A stretch of 64,000 nt of DNA, taken from Trichosphaerium sp. ATCC 40318 (lineage: Eukaryota; Discosea; Flabellinia; Trichosidae). A model generated the notes under the pieces. It was given only the letters and a program-made list of their open reading frames with translations, did not search any database and had not been told where the DNA came from. The stretch spans positions 620,001 through 684,000 of the forward strand of contig JALMLS010000062.1 in assembly GCA_038496445.1 (NCBI GenBank), read 5' to 3'. The position numbers and the translations under genes were made by a program. Every line of letters starts with the position of its first letter. The stretch's first letter is position 1. Of this stretch, positions 47,801-62,345 are shown one piece after another.

Positions 47801-50800
47801 TTCATGCCTCTTGAGGCTATTTTCGTATTATTGGGTCACATGGACAGACTTGCAAGGCAACATCCATCTTATAATAAGACAGAAATTGTGGATGGTTCTG
47901 ACGAGTCATCTCGCGTCGATAGCCAGCCTTTCACAACTGGTATGAATTTAACGAGTAAATACATATCTTGCAGTGGCTTATTAGTGTATTCTTAGATTCT
48001 CATGGCCAAGTATTGAAGTTCCTACACTCCATATTAATTCATGGATTGGATTGCCTTGAGGTTAAGTCTTCTGGTATGTGTTTGTTTCATTATTGAGAGA
48101 ATTCTTTAACTGATTTCATACAGATGTTGACTTCCAAGTGAACACAATGCCGTATATCCTTATTTCTTGCTTGCGTTTATTGAAAGTGAACATGCATTTC
48201 ATTATAATGTCATCTTCGGATATGAAGCAAATGTTCCGTAAAGATGGTTTTGGTACAGCATTTTCTTCATTACTTATTTCTTCGTTTACACTTTCTTAAC
48301 TCATTCTAGCTGATGGCGGAGATGCTATGATCTCTCAAGTTCGAGGTTTGTTGTTAAGATTTATTCAGAACCCACCACTCGTCAAAGCGAATCCTGCAGC
48401 TTCAGCACTTATACAGGAAGCTGCAATCGATGCTTTGATTCTTGGTTTTGTAGTTTTTTACTCACAACCGGTTGATAAGATCCAATTTGTTCTCGAATTA
48501 CTATCTCGGGAAGACAACGAACCTGTTGGTAAAACAACGTTCCGTAGTCGCTTATTCTACGCATTGGCAGACTGGTGTCAAGTATCTGATATGCTCGGTA
48601 AAAACACCCCTGAGAAAAAGGATGAAAAGGCCGCAGCAGCACAAAAACCGAAGCGTGAGAAGAGTAAGGAACTCACTCAAGAAGCAAAAGTACCAAACGC
48701 GCTCACAATCAAATTCCTGGGTTCTCTGCTGAACTATGTTATAACTGAGGCTAGAATCGGTATTGATAAGCTCAGTACTATGCAAGGCGATCCACCAACT
48801 GTGGTACTTCGTCTATCACCTGCTGTTAAGTTGCTACTTTCGTTACAACGTGATATAGTAAGTAACTGCAGCACAGGAAAGGTACTACTATCAATTATAA
48901 TAGTAAACATAACCTTACTCAATTTGTTTGTAGGCTCTACTGTTAGAGTATAGTGCAATGTTTGTTAGACAGTGCACAGACTTGGCGAATTATGTTGTTG
49001 ACAAGCACGCTAAGCTCTTAGATGAAGAGGAGGTTGGTAAAAAACTAGTTGATGCTGTAGACAAACATCTCCAGTGCACTGTTATTGGCTCTGTATTGCC
49101 TTCTCTTGTACGTGTCACAATGCTTTTTTACCAGTTTATTTATTTCTTTTGCAACCACTCTATTTATTGTATCCATTAGGCTATCGCATTATCCAGGCGC
49201 AACCATGTAACAGACTTTAACTTGGTTACACCATCGTACTTTAACAACTGGCTTAACTTGCTTTCTGTTATTGACAAGATTAACCACAAATTGTCTGCTA
49301 CACGTGATGCTGATAACCGTTACTTGCGCCGTCTTAATCAAAAGAAAGAGAAACGTGTTGTAGTAGAATCGAAACATCCGTATCCAGCAGGAAGTGGTAA
49401 AAACTCCTTCAGGTATGTGAAATGAATGGTATAAGCTTGTATTTACATCTACCTTTAGAGTTTCTGTAAATGTTCCAGGTGCTAAGGCCTTATGCCTTTG
49501 GTTTGACCCTAGGTGTCGTACTGTTAGCGCCACGCAAGATATTGTTCATTTGCTTACATCGACGTCAATGGAACAGCCTCTATCTGGACCTAACAACGCT
49601 CCTATGCTTTTCGGTGGCACAAACTGGCCTAAGCAATCTCTCATTATTGATGGCGATACCGTCACGTTTGTATTCAACGCCACATCAAGAAACGACCTCT
49701 CAGCCGCTAACACAGCATCCGTACGCTGGGGCTTTAAGTGTGTTGTAACAGCCATACAAGCTACCGCTGGTGTACCTCAAACCATTACGCACTGGCTTCT
49801 CGATTTGGAGAATACTATTGCAGTGCTTGGTGCTAAATGCTCAGCTGCTCTTACAAAAGGAGAATCTCCAACAGAAAAGTACGAACTACCACAAGTTATT
49901 GTATTATGCTAACTTGAGTCATTATAGAGAAAAAGCAGTCGCTCCTTGGCTTGAAACCAGATTCCTTAATGGTGGCCTTGACGAGAGAAAGAAACCAAAA
50001 GATATGCAGTTACTAGATGACTTGGTTGAAGGAAGAGAAAATATACTACCTTTCTACAAGTGGGTCAAACGCCGAGCTCCCTTCCAAGTTGGCTCACTTG
50101 CCAGACCTTGGGTAGAGAAGGCTCAACGCGCTACAATTGCCGCAATTATTAAGCATCTCGGTACGTCTACCGTCAAACAAGGAGCTTTTCTATTTTTTTG
50201 TAGAACGTTGTTTTGACTCTGTTAGGTCTTACTGCTGAAATGAGTCGGTTCAACGATGCTCTTGTTGCCAAATCGAATCTACCACAGGGTACTATTGGCA
50301 AGTTCAGTCTTATAGCAAAGAAAACGAACCAAGTGACATCATGGCTAACACAACGTGGTCAAATGGAAAAACTTTGGCAAGTTGCATTATCTGAAAAGAC
50401 TCCAGATATTAGCGATACTTTTGAGACATACAGTAACAGCCCTGAAAAACTTCTCGACTTGTGTGAGATGAAGGGTGTAGAGTTCGATCTAATGGATTCT
50501 AACGAGACCATCAAGCGTCTGTTTAACAAACTACTTGATGAAATTGCTGAGGCTGAAAGAGTTGAGCGTAAGCGCAAAGAGGTATGTCTGAATTTTGCTC
50601 CAAAATATAATTTACTGACGAACGATTAGAGTGGCAAACCTGTTACCCCAAGAGCTGCGCAAAACGCATATGAAATCGTTGCTGGACCAGTGATTGAGCG
50701 TGCTAGACTTTTACTACAAATGGCTCCTTCTCAAAAACGTGTCAGGCCACCTACTGCTGTAGCTGATAATCCATATCATCGGTATGTTTTAGTCTTCGCT

Positions 50801-53800
50801 TTACTTTATTGGATACTTGATATTGATTACCTTTTGTTAGTGAGCAAGCCATGGCGCGCATGAGACAGAGTACACGTGGTGTTAATGTTAAATCAGAGGT
50901 TAGTGATGATCACCCTCTTGCCAAATCATTCTCGACCATTCCTGCCACTGCACACTCTGCCAATATTCAGAGAAAGCGTAGACAAGAGAGAGAACAACAA
51001 GCTGCTTTCCAGCGTAGAGTAAAGGCTTTACGAAGATGGGTCCATGCCTACGATAATTGGAAAGAATGGCAAGATAGTTCTCTTATGCCGAAAGGCAGAA
51101 AGACTGAGCTACCTCCTGAGTCTCCTATTCAAGGCGTCATCTCGTTCGTGAAGAGCGTTATAAGTGTAAAGGAGTTGGAGAAAGTAATCAAGGTCAATGT
51201 AACAAGAGCAAAGTCACGTGTTCAAGGTCTAGCCTTCTACAACCAACTCTTGTGCTTCTGCTCATTTGGATCAGTGCGCCATCAGCTCCTTAGCTCAATA
51301 GGAGCACCTCTAGGATCTGGACACTACCTTGACAACATATACACATGTGGAGAGGAACTAACGAACAAGGTGTCCGCCGAGTTTGCTGCATTGTTCCAAA
51401 AGTTTTCAGACATTGCTCACAATACAAAACTCGATCCGACTTCTCGTCTGTACGCTCTCAAGATATACGCGTTATCGTACAAGGACTTTGATGTTCAACT
51501 ATTGACCAGCACAAATGCATTTGGTTTATTGCGTAACATCATCTCTGAGAAATCTAAAGTCAAAGCCATCGCTGCTGTTGATGCAATGGACGTTGATACA
51601 CCTTTGCAAAATGGAGGAGACAATGTGACAAAACAACAGCAAGATCAAGAAGAGCAAGAGCTTCAAGAACAGCACCAACGTGAAGAAACCTTGCGACACT
51701 CTGCTTGGAATGCTTTTAGATTGCTTGCTGCTCAGTGTATTGAATGGGGCATTGGTAGAAAAACATCTGACCCTGTTCAAGATCAAGTACGTCAACTACT
51801 GAATGTTTATATCTCTTGTCTATCTAACTCTTGGTTGTAGGTATTTACATTAATGTGTCTCGAACTGAAGAGACTCTCTGAAAGTCTTAAAAAAGGAGAG
51901 AATTCAGTAAAGGGCTCAGAAGAGGATAGAGAGCAATGCTTCCAATTGCTTTCATTGTTGTACCTTCTGGGTGGATCACAAACACATTTACGTGCTTCTG
52001 AGAATGTTGATAACTTGATAACCCTACTCGATGAGACTACCGCACCAAGATCACAACGTCTCATTTTAAGGTATGTACCAAAAGTTACAGTGTTCCAGAA
52101 ACCTTTTTTTGCTAACACCCTTCTTTCAGATTGTGCCGAAGAATCTTACCGGTACAAACCAAGGCTGATCCAAAACTTATTACGTTCTTCCTCGATGAGA
52201 TTGGTCGTTGGCTGTTTAAGGGAAAATACCAACAACCAAACACTGTTGATACTCCTAGACAACCTGAAGAGCCTAAAGCCGTAAGTTTATCATATGATTG
52301 TGAAACATGTTGACGTTACTATCTAGGCACCTACACAAGCCGATGACGAAGATAGCGACTCTGAAGAAGAGCCAGCACAGTCCACCGAACGCTACGCTGT
52401 ATATATTCACTCTTGGGCGCTCGGTTACAAGCGTCTTGTTGAGGCTTGCGTGCAAGTTTTCGACGCTGATTTCCTAAGACAAGCTGGATCAAATGCTGGA
52501 TACGGTAGGTTTGCAGCACAAAATGCTGAAGCCAAAGCACAACAAACCATTCAAGAGATACAATCCAAAGAAAAAGCTTTATTGAAGGTTGGTACTGAAG
52601 ACCAGTGCAAACGTCTTGCTGCTGCTCTTGGTGGCTCAGGTGCTACAGTATCAGTCACTCTCGCACCCGATGAAGATGGTGACGAAACACAAGAAGGTCA
52701 AGAAGTGACGCCAAATCAAAGTAAGGTCAAAAATAATCCACAACATTGGGCAGATGGTTACGCTGCATATTCGCTATCATCTGAACATATCGCACTTGTT
52801 CGATACCTGATGCACTCGCCTACCTGGGCAAAAGTCATTCGTGATGAATTGAAGGTAACGAGTGAATGCTGTAAAGCAAAAACTTTTAAACTAACAAACT
52901 GCATAGAACAACCTTCTGAACATACCTAAAGTAATGCAAATATTGCAAGACGGAGGTAGCGATATCAGTCAGATCGTACCAAGAACGTTGGCTGCACTAT
53001 GTATAGTTGGTGGCTTCCATGAGGTATGCTAGTAGAACGATTGGATTAGATTGTATGTCTGATTCTCACTGTTTTAATTTAGAATATTCGTATCGGTGGT
53101 AAAGTAAGCACAATGATAGGAAGTGATGATACTCGTTTCGCCACAGTGGTTGGCTACCAACCTGGTATCTCATCAATAGCCGAGGTAGTCTATGACGATG
53201 ATCCTACAACAACTATTCACAAGTTGGATACCAAACTACTACAGCCTTCAACTGAGATTAAACTTCATAGAGACGTCATTGAGAAGATAGTACCTGATGT
53301 ACGTGTTGGCTATGTCTCGTTGGTTTGTTATTTACTAACTTATGTTGTCATTAGCTATTACCATCGTTCCTGTCTGTTATTAGATCTTCGAATGAAATGG
53401 ACGTTGATTCTAGTGCTATGTCAACACAGGGCAAGGGATTATACCCAGAATTTGTTTCTAGATCCCTCGCTGCTCTTTGTGAATTGTCAAAAACATCACA
53501 AGCAGCTAACCTCATATTATCATTGGGCAAAGACAAGGTATGTTCCTGTTTACTTATATATCACGAAAATGTTTTAACTTAACACTTGTGATAGATATCG
53601 ACAATGATAGATATGGCAAAAGGCTCAGACTCTCGTGTCAGTGCTTCTGACATGGAACGTGATGCATTCTATCTTGCTCAACGTCTATGGAACATTGTAA
53701 CCTCACCTGTATCCAACGAAAAAATTGGAAACTCGATGAAGTCTATCCTACCATATTTCCTTCATGCTAAGATGGTTGATATTACGCCTACTTGTTTCAA

Positions 53801-56800
53801 GTATGTTATATTTTACTCCTTGGATTTTATTTTAAACTAAGTGGACTATTAGGTTGGTTAAGAACAAACAACAGCAGCAAGGTCTAATCTTCTGGGGAGA
53901 TGATATGCGTACCATTGAGCTCACAAACGGTCGCTTCTCTGGCGGCGGTGGACGAGGTGGTCGTGGCTCCCTATTTGGCGGTGGGTATGGTTCTCGACCT
54001 CCTGGTAGAAAAGGAGAACAGTTATTCCATGCCAATGTTGCTATTCCCGTTAAAGTTCCAGAGTTTTACTTTGAAGTTGAGATAATCAAAGCTGATTCCA
54101 ACTCAAGTATTGTCAGTGTTGGTTTTGCACCTGAAGGTCAAACGACGTGGGGACAAGGAAGTTATAGATACCAAGCCAATAGAGTGCGTACATGGTTCGT
54201 TAATGGTGCTAGACGCCAGGAAGCTTATGGCGCCCACTATCGTGCCAAGTGTGTTATTGGCTGTGGATGGAAAAAGAATGGAGGTGTTATTTTCTTCACA
54301 AAGGACGGAGAAGACCTTGGAGAGGTGACCAACTTGCTTTATTTAAAACCTTAGTTTGTATTATATTGACTTTTTGTTGTAGGCCTTTAATTCTGTACAA
54401 TTGGGCAATTTATTGCCTTGTATCGGTCTAAGCAAGGGTGTCAAAGTCAAAATCAACTTTGGCCAAGAAAAATTCAAGTATGTCATGGTACCAGACGAAA
54501 ATATCGACCCTGAAGAGCTTGCTCGTCGTAAGAAGGAGAGTGATGAAAGACGTAAACGTGATATTGAAGAAGAAGAAAAACGACGCAAGAAAGAAAAGGA
54601 AGATCGCGATGCTGCCCAGAAGGAAGCAGCACAACCAATGATTGCTATGGGATACGAACTAAAACAAGCCATACGCGCCCTTGAAGCTACAGGCTATCAA
54701 GGTATTGAACCTGCAATCAACTGGCTCCTTGACAACGGCGATGCTGGATTTGAAGAGGAAGAAGAACCAAAACCAGAAGAGCCTGAAGAGGATACAACTG
54801 CTAAACCTGATGACAAAGGTAAAGCTGAGGATGACGGAACAGGAGAACCTGATTCTAGTGATCCTAACACTCCAGCCGAAGAAGGATACAATCCAAAGAG
54901 CAGTCAAAGTTATCAATTGCCTGATGGTTACACATACCCAGCTGATTTCTTGCTTTCCCAAGAGGATGCTAAACAAAACGATATGTTAACTGAATGGGAA
55001 GAAAGAGTAATACCTGAGATTAAGGCTTGGATGGAGAAGGATGGATACCCTCGCTTTGAAGTGTCAGAGTATATTCAACAAATTAAAAATGAGTTGATGA
55101 ATGGTGACGAAAACTCAGCACGCACAATGGTCTTACAAATTCTTGGTGACTCATCTGCTAATATAAGGTACTGTTTGATTGTTTTTATGCGTGTCCTTGT
55201 TCTAATAGTTGTAAGGTTACCTTCCGGCACAAGCCAAGCTGCCAAGTCTCAACCGAAGAAACAACAACTTGATATTGATCGTGTTGTTGTTGGTTTACTT
55301 TTGTCGGTTAAAGAACAAGACCCAACTGATATCTCATCTCGTCATTGGCTCTCTGCAATGAACGCTACAATGGGTAGAATTGGTTGTGTTAAAGCTGTAG
55401 ATAGAAAGGAGAACCTCATCTTTTTGGAGTTCTACGATCCAGAATCTGGTGTTCTTAAAGAGTGGTGGTTCCCAGTTCAGACTCTACAACGCCCTGCTGC
55501 CACACAAACAGGAGTTGAAAAGTCTTTAAATATACCATTCGTGAATGCTGCCTATGATACAGTGCAACAACAGCTTGTAACCACAGAATCACAACTCGGC
55601 CGTATATACATGCGCAGAATTGTGTTATCCTTGTTGAGGCATACTGGCTTGGATAAGAACGGTACGTTTAGAAATCAAATTTGGATCTCCTTTTTGTGGC
55701 TTATTTTTCTGTTAAGGTTTGAATGTTGATGATCTACTTCAACTGAGTGCTGCGGAATACATGTCATCTGATACTGTTATTGCTACTAATAAACTACTTC
55801 GTGGTAGCGAGACTGTTAAGGGTATGGAATTGATTGACAGCAAGCTTGTTGAGCTGTACAAGAGAGGAAGTGAGGCAGAACTGACACAATTGCTATCAAC
55901 GAAGGCTGTTAAAATGCTACGCAGATTTGGTAAACGTATGATAGACAACCAATCCATTGTCAATGCTAAAAACGTACGACTTGGTCCTATATTCATAAAC
56001 AAACCCAAGAGAACGAGCTTACTAATTTCTTAGGTTGGTACAATCACAAAGATTAGCGTACCTGACACCAGGTCAATGATGGTTGTATTTGATCGATCCA
56101 CAAACCTGCCTGCTGATTCTAAAGGAAAACTTGGCTTCTACCTAGACGCTGAGTGCACCAAACCTGTAAAGGTATTCCCTGGTGTTGGACCGTTCCTCCC
56201 ATTCGTTATTGATGCCAATGAATCATTCATTCGTCTAAAGGTACTATTTCTATTCCATCATCTCTTCAGTTTATACTGACCTTGTTTTAAAAGGCCAAAT
56301 CGAAGATTGCCAATTGCAAGTTCAAGCTAGACGCATTGCCACTATCAGTGAATGCACCTCTAAGTAAATGGCTTGTTGAGTTCATTGTAGATCAAGGCTT
56401 TAAATTATCGCCTACATCACCTGACCTTGTACCTGTATTCAACTGTATTCTAGATTTTATATACCATTCAAAAACACCTTCCAATCTAAAGGAGGGTATG
56501 TATAACCTCTTGGCATCTACTTTCGGACGTCTAAGAAGAGACAGCGCTGGAAGAGAGACGCTAAAGAAACTTCCTTTGAAGGTACTATTTTTTCAAAAAA
56601 AAAATGGAGTTGACAGGTTTGTTTTCTTATGCTGTCTGTAGCGCCTTTCAAAGCTGAAACAAGAAATGCAATACCTTTATGAACAAGAGACAAAGAGGGG
56701 TGTATTACACTCTACGTACTTGCAGAGCTTAACAGAATTCATGGTTGAGGTCAAACTATTCGATCTTGAAGTCAAAGCAATGCGTCGTTCTAGAATGAAA

Positions 56801-59800
56801 AAAGACGATACACTCTCTGTTGCTATTTATTTAAGCTCCTTCCTTGAATTAAAGAAGGAATCTATCGAAAAGGCATCCAAAGGTGCGTTAATAAGAACAC
56901 TCCGCGTTTCATTGTTCGTTTAGCGAGCTAACCGTATTATCAAGGTGAGAAGGCCAAAACAGAGCCATCAGGCGATAGTGAGTTGGAACGTGCCCTCAAA
57001 GCCTCCCTCGCAAACGCCAATGCAGGAGAAGATGCTCCTGCAACTCAAGCCCAGGATGATGCATCATCTGGAGGATCCCTATCATGTTCAGGATCTGATT
57101 CTGAGGACGCCGATTTTAAGGCTGCTCTTGAAGCCTCTGTTCAGTCTTTTGGTGGTGACGCCGCTCCAATGGAAGTTGACGCTCAACCAACTCCAGTAAA
57201 ATTGGATTTTGATGTCGCCAACGATGATGAAGACGATGACGATGAAGAAGAAGCAATGCGTGCAGCCATCGCAGCCTCTCTTGCAACCCACGAACCAGAA
57301 AATGCCGGAGAAGGACAAGCCGATTCTATGGAAGTGGACAAGCCTGAAGAAGCTGCTGATGATACCAAACCTTCTGAAGATAAGTCAGAGGATAAACCAG
57401 AAGAAAAGCCTGAGGATAAAGAACCTGAAAACAAGGAAGAAGAAGAGCCTAAAGAACCTATTGACGACAACCAAAACCAAGGTGGACTTGCACCTCCGCC
57501 TGTTCCAAACATGTTTGGCTTTGGTGGTGTAGGTGGCGAAGAAGATGACTTAGCCATGGCTATACGTCTCTCAATGGCTCAAGGTGACGGTGAAGGCTTT
57601 AGTATCCCGGCAGATATGGATCCAAACATGCCTATGCAGATAGACTTGAACCGTGTACTTCAAGAGTCACTTGGTGGCGCTGATTTGGGATTCCCATTTG
57701 GTGCTCCAAACAATCAAGATGACAACCAAGACAATCAACCTAAGGATGACGATAAGGCTGAAAACGATGGAAACGACAATAAGGATACTGGTGATAAACC
57801 AGACGAGCCTATGAAGGACGTTGAACCTAATGTCGATGGTGCTGAACCTAAAACACCAGCTCCACCAAAACCACGTAAGTTTTTTTGTTTTAAATCTATG
57901 GATTTTGTATTGTTGTTTGTTTAACTCTTTTATGTGTTTAGCTACTGGTTTCCCTAAACCTCCTACGAAAAAGACTAAGTCTAGAAGGTCTCGACCTACT
58001 GAAACCGACTGGTTCATTAAGATTTGTGCAGTAACACAAGTCTTGGATGTTCTTTGCTTCAGAAAAAAGAAGGCTTATCCTTTCCGCCGTCAAGTGCTTC
58101 ATGATTTGACAAGGAAGAGCTGGCAGGAAACAAAGAAGGAGACTATCAAACCACGGATCATTATGGTTGAGAATCTTCCTTGTGTTCCTCTTGATCGCCA
58201 CTCAGAACTCGTTTCTACACTTGCTGTAGTTTTCGATGACTTGATCGCAAGTGTCCGTAATAGCCTTTATGTACCTTTCGATCATGCCAACAAGATAAGT
58301 TGCAAGTACGTCAATCCCTTTATTTAAATCCAAGCCTACTTGTGTGCTAATCATAAACTACCTAGCTTTGGTTTTGTTGAAATACAGAGCTTGTCTAAGG
58401 TTGACGAAGCAATTGAAAAGCTTTCCAAGTATAAATTCAAACTCCCTCAACAACTAAAGGATGTTGTTCCTAAAACAGATAAGACATCTTATTCATTAAA
58501 AGCAAAGAGCTTTTTGGAGCTAGAAACGAACAAAGACCCACGTGTAACAATTGTACGTCATTTCAAAAAAATTAGTACATGTAAGCGCTGACCTCTTTTT
58601 GTTTTAGTTCCTTAAAGGACTGTTGTATGACGAGAGCAAAAAAGAATTATCTCCTGCCTTCAAGAAAGTGCTATCAGAGGTGTTCGTTTTATTCGCTGGA
58701 GACAAAGCAGGTGTTCTTGGTATGTGGTCACTAAAGAAAGATTGTTACTTTATTCAACACATTACTTATTGGTTTTTTTTACTACAGACTTTAAAGCGTT
58801 ATCTGCACTACAGCTTCAATCAATGGGTGAAAAAATGGATCAAAAGACTTTTGACTTTATAGTATCCAAGTACGATAATAACACAATCGTTCGTGAAGTC
58901 CCAGGTAAAGATGGTGCCGAGTGCGTTTCAGAAAAGATTCATGGTCTAACCCTAAAGGTACGTTGTCTCTGTTTTTTTTTGTTTGGCCTTTCTGTCTAAT
59001 GTACGATAAAGGGATTCATTGCACACTATGAAACAGATCAAGTACCTAACCAAGATCCTGGGTACACTTGGTCAGAGCTAGAGGCTCTGGGTTACGACCT
59101 GCACCTTGAACGCAGTTTCTACTTTAAGCTTGAAGATGCTATTACAGCTATGGAGTCTAATCACTTTGCAAAACTGATTGTTGATGAACAAATTGTTCGT
59201 TATGCTGAAGACCTTGTAGCAGAGTTCGAACTGGCATCTCCTTTGCTTCTAAGTCACTCCCACATCAAACCTATCGAAGAATCAAATTATCTTTCTCAAG
59301 TGTTCCCTCTTGTTGCCAAACTTCCTTTGCCTGCACTAAGGCTCAGGTTCCAAATCTTGCACCACTTGAATACCGCTCTTAAAGATGTGCTATCATGCAT
59401 AAACTTTGGATCAAGCGGATGGCTCTCTCAGACGGTGACAAAGTGTCGTGGGTTAATGTTCCACATGGTCAAGATGACATTCTTCTACAAGGTCTTGGGC
59501 CAAACTGCTGTCAAGGTACTGAATACTTCTGTTTTCGTTTCTAAGAACCCAGATTTTGACTTTTTTTCTTGAAGGTACCACAGCCTACTGTATCTATCAA
59601 CAGGCTCAAACTTGCTGCTGTTAAAGAGAAGGACCCACCAAAATGTCTTGATGATTATCTTAAAAACACGTGCTTTGGTATTACATTCCATCACTTGAAG
59701 AAGACCCCACCATCACACTTTAGACAAAAGAAACCTCCTGGCGCAGAACCTCACTTTGCCTTGAAGATTGACTTTAAAGGAGAAAACGTTGAGGGTGAAG

Positions 59801-61093
59801 GTGGTCCATACCGACAATTCTTTACTGATATCTCACGTGAGCTCACACACGTGCTACCGCTATTGATACCTTGCCCTAATGCCATTACTGGCACTGGTAC
59901 GCTTATTTTCGATGTAGAATGGTTTTTTTTTTGTTCTGACATTTCACCTAAGGTAAGAACCAAGATAAGTATATTACAGCTCCATCGTGCAAATCCCGAG
60001 TTCATTTGGAAATGTACAAGTTCCTTGGTAAATTGATGGGCATGGCTATACGAACAGGCGTCATGTTGACAATTGACTTTCCAGAGTTCTTTTGGAAGCC
60101 TCTTGTTGGACAACCATTAGAGCTAGCGGATCTCAGTAAGGTCGACAAGTCGCTTTATGGGTTCCTTGAGTTTATCAAAAACTGCGAACGCGAGGTACCT
60201 ATATTTCTAACTAATACCAGCGGAATGCTGACTCCTTTGTCAAGGATCTTGAAGGACCAAACCGCAAGATATTCGAAAAGTTCCAAATATTGCTAAGCGA
60301 TAAGACTGAAGTGTTATTGAAGCCTCATGGTGACCAAATAGATGTCAACTGGGCAAACAGAGGAGAATATGTTGATTTAGTCATTTCTAAACGACTACAT
60401 GAAGCTAGAGCTCAGACTAACGCCATACGTGAAGGTACGTACCTAACAAAGATACTGTAGTATTTCTTGAGTGCATAAGCTAATAATCTGTTTAGGTATG
60501 AACTCTGTTGTACCACCTATGCTCATGAAGATATGCACTTGGCGCGATTTAGAATGGCGCGTCTGTGGCAAACCAATCATTGACATTAAGCTCCTTAAAC
60601 GTCATACAGAATATAGTGGTGTTCTTCCTACTGCACCTCATATTATGTACTTTTGGCAGACACTGCAGAGCTTCTCTCAGGAAGATAGAAGGTAAACAAT
60701 CGTTAACCCTCAATAATATCAAGAAAAAAAAAAGGATTTTTCTTGAGGTGCAATATCTTCGTGATACTTATCTTTGTTAATAGAGCGTTTGTTCGCTTTG
60801 CATGGGCACAAGAGAGACTACCAGGTTCTGATCAAGAATTCGAACGCACACGGACACGCATGTTGATCAAACCGTTCGATACATCTAACCCTGATAATTG
60901 CTTCCCAAAGGCTGATACTTGTTTCTTCAACCTTATGCTCCCAGCCTACTCTAGTGCTGAAATTCTGCGTAAGCAGTTCTTGTTTGCTATCCACACAGAC
61001 GCTGACTCTATGGATGCGGATGATCCTCAAGAAGAGGAACCACTAGGACGGCCTACACGAACAGGATTATCGGCCTTTTTGGATTTTAGGTAA
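44817..61093 (+). CDS. Giant HECT-type E3 ubiquitin ligase (HECTD4-like)
   Basis: One frame-consistent chain of short-intron exons runs from MASSGKGALQMYSDHWLTTK (44817) to a TAA at 61091-61093, encoding more than 4,000 residues. Landmarks: a CUB/beta-sandwich-like module around 49450-49770 (LCLWFDPRC ... GDTVTFVFNATSR ... RWGFKCVVTA); a SPRY domain (about 53860-54480; FYFEVEIIKA, SVGFAPEG, GVIFFTKDGEDLG); and a UBA domain (about 54640-54735; MIAMGYELKQAIRALEATGY). A second CUB-like segment lies at about 56040-56240. Several UIM-like helices follow (56983-57600; ELERALKASL, DFKAALEASV, EAMRAAIAASL, DLAMAIRLSM). The HECT domain (about 59000-61090) contains KIDFKGENVEGEGGPYRQFF and the catalytic Cys in KADTCFFNLMLPAYSS (codon 60920-60922). 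It transfers ubiquitin from E2 to Cys to substrate. The C-lobe ending resembles HECTD4. UBA and UIMs would bind ubiquitin chains. Confidence 0.85.
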
Positions 61094-61292
61094 ACCTTTT
61101 GCCAATTCACAAAAAAAAGTGTAAACATTTTTCAACCGAACCAAAAAACAAACCTGAACAGACCCTATTGGCATATTTTGTAAATTGTACCACAATATCC
61201 ATGCAATAAATGTACAGATCCTACCTGTAAAAAGTGTCTTTTGAGTCATTGATCAAAAAAAGTTGGACAGAAAAGCAATTTCACGTATTTCT
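61094..61292. other. HECT gene 3' flank
   Basis: Short AT-rich stretch with an AATAAA signal at about 61205-61211. No gene is seen. Confidence 0.4.
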
Positions 61293-61617
61293 ATGGTACA
61301 CGTGTCAAAATGTGAAGGTACGTATGTACTGCTTACTTTAGCTCTACGTTGAACATTATTTTAGCAATTGGACAGTGTGTTTCACGTTTATAGTAAACCT
61401 GTTTCTGCTAAAGCTCAATTTCATGGATGGCTAATATATTTAGCAATGCTTATTGTTTTATGCACGCACATTAACATGCGCTGTCTATTCGACTAACTCA
61501 CAAAATGTGTTTCTTGTTGAAATTGGAACTGTAAACAATGCAACCTAACTATGAAAACGAATAGTAGTAAAACTTGGGTACTTTATTTAGTTTTACATTC
61601 GATTGGAGTGCCAAGAT
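61290..61617. repeat. Peptide 3' flank, inverted copy of 34190-34500
   Basis: Reverse-complement counterpart of the flank beyond the plus gene of pair 1; here it lies beyond the minus gene of pair 3. Small differences (single bases and a few indels) show that the duplication is not brand new. Confidence 0.75.
61293..61393 (+). pseudogene. Inverted copy of the short spliced frame at 34394-34545
   Basis: ATG at 61293 reads MVHVSKCE, a GTACGT...TAG intron follows (61318-61364), then IGQCVSRL-stop at 61391-61393. The intron position, SKCE and QCVSRL match the minus-strand copy at 34.4-34.5 kb; the upstream cysteine-rich part is missing here. It is probably a remnant carried with the duplicated flank. 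Confidence 0.4.
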
Positions 61618-61618
61618 C

Positions 61619-62011
61619 TCAGCAGCTTCCACAAGCAGCTTCGCTCCAGCAACACCATTTATCACTTCTTATGCGAAAGCATAGTGGAGATCCAGGGTAG
61701 CAGTATGCAGTTGAACCTATCAAAATAAACGTGAGATACTGAACAACACATTTTTCTTTTCACATACATTGACCATTCTTTTCACGACCACGTTTACGCC
61801 ATCCAGGAGGACACCATCCATTTGTATCACATGTTTCACCACACAACAGTGGTCCTTGCTATACAAACAATAGTTAGAAAAGGAAATGTAAGAGGAGATC
61901 TTGACTTACTTCAGTTGCTCGTTTAGCTCTTTCACTGAGCTCATTAGATTGGACCGCCAAGGCAACAGTTAATGCCATGAGTACAAAAGCGAAAAGTGTT
62001 GTTGTTTGCAT
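61619..62011 (-). CDS. Small secreted cysteine-rich prepropeptide, pair 3, minus member
   Basis: Exons 61910-62011, 61768-61858 and 61619-61716 encode 96 residues: minus-class leader (MQTTTLFAFVLMALTVALAV), RAKR site, ten-cysteine mature peptide. The stop is TGA rather than TAA. Intron 1 differs from its counterparts in pairs 1 and 2 while intron 2 is almost identical to that of the pair 1 minus gene. Exon 3 has silent changes shared with its plus partner (CTTTCGCATAAG in place of CTTCCGTATCAG). Confidence 0.87.
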
Positions 62012-62345
62012 TGTTCTATGAGGTGTGGTTGTTCTTGTTATGGTTTGTATTTATGACTGGAAGGTCAATATGATTTAAGTCTCCATTTCACTTGAATTTT
62101 ACGGTAAATTATATTTGTTTCACTATCGTAAGTCTACTTTGCAAAACCCAGATAGAATAGTGTTGTTGTTTTAGTATATTGATGACTAACGATCATGGAT
62201 AACAAGTGTTGGATTTAGCGAAAAAGAAATGTGGTAAACAGCTTATGATACTTTTATTCAGTGAATATGAAGACTTAAATCGTCTAAGTGCATTCAAACA
62301 AAACCAATTTACAAAACCTCAACCAACAACAAACCTCATCTTCAA
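62012..62345. promoter_or_regulatory. Bidirectional promoter of peptide pair 3
   Basis: 334 bases. It retains the TTACGGTAAATTATATTTG block (about 62100) but the CACGTG palindrome of pairs 1 and 2 is lost (reads CACTTG). The segment 62125-62210 is present again, inverted, at 63456-63530. Confidence 0.6.

Noticed and set aside
57183-57557. Minus-strand Ser-rich frame inside the HECT gene
   Set aside because: Antisense of the acidic UIM region; no start context, splice signals or domain.
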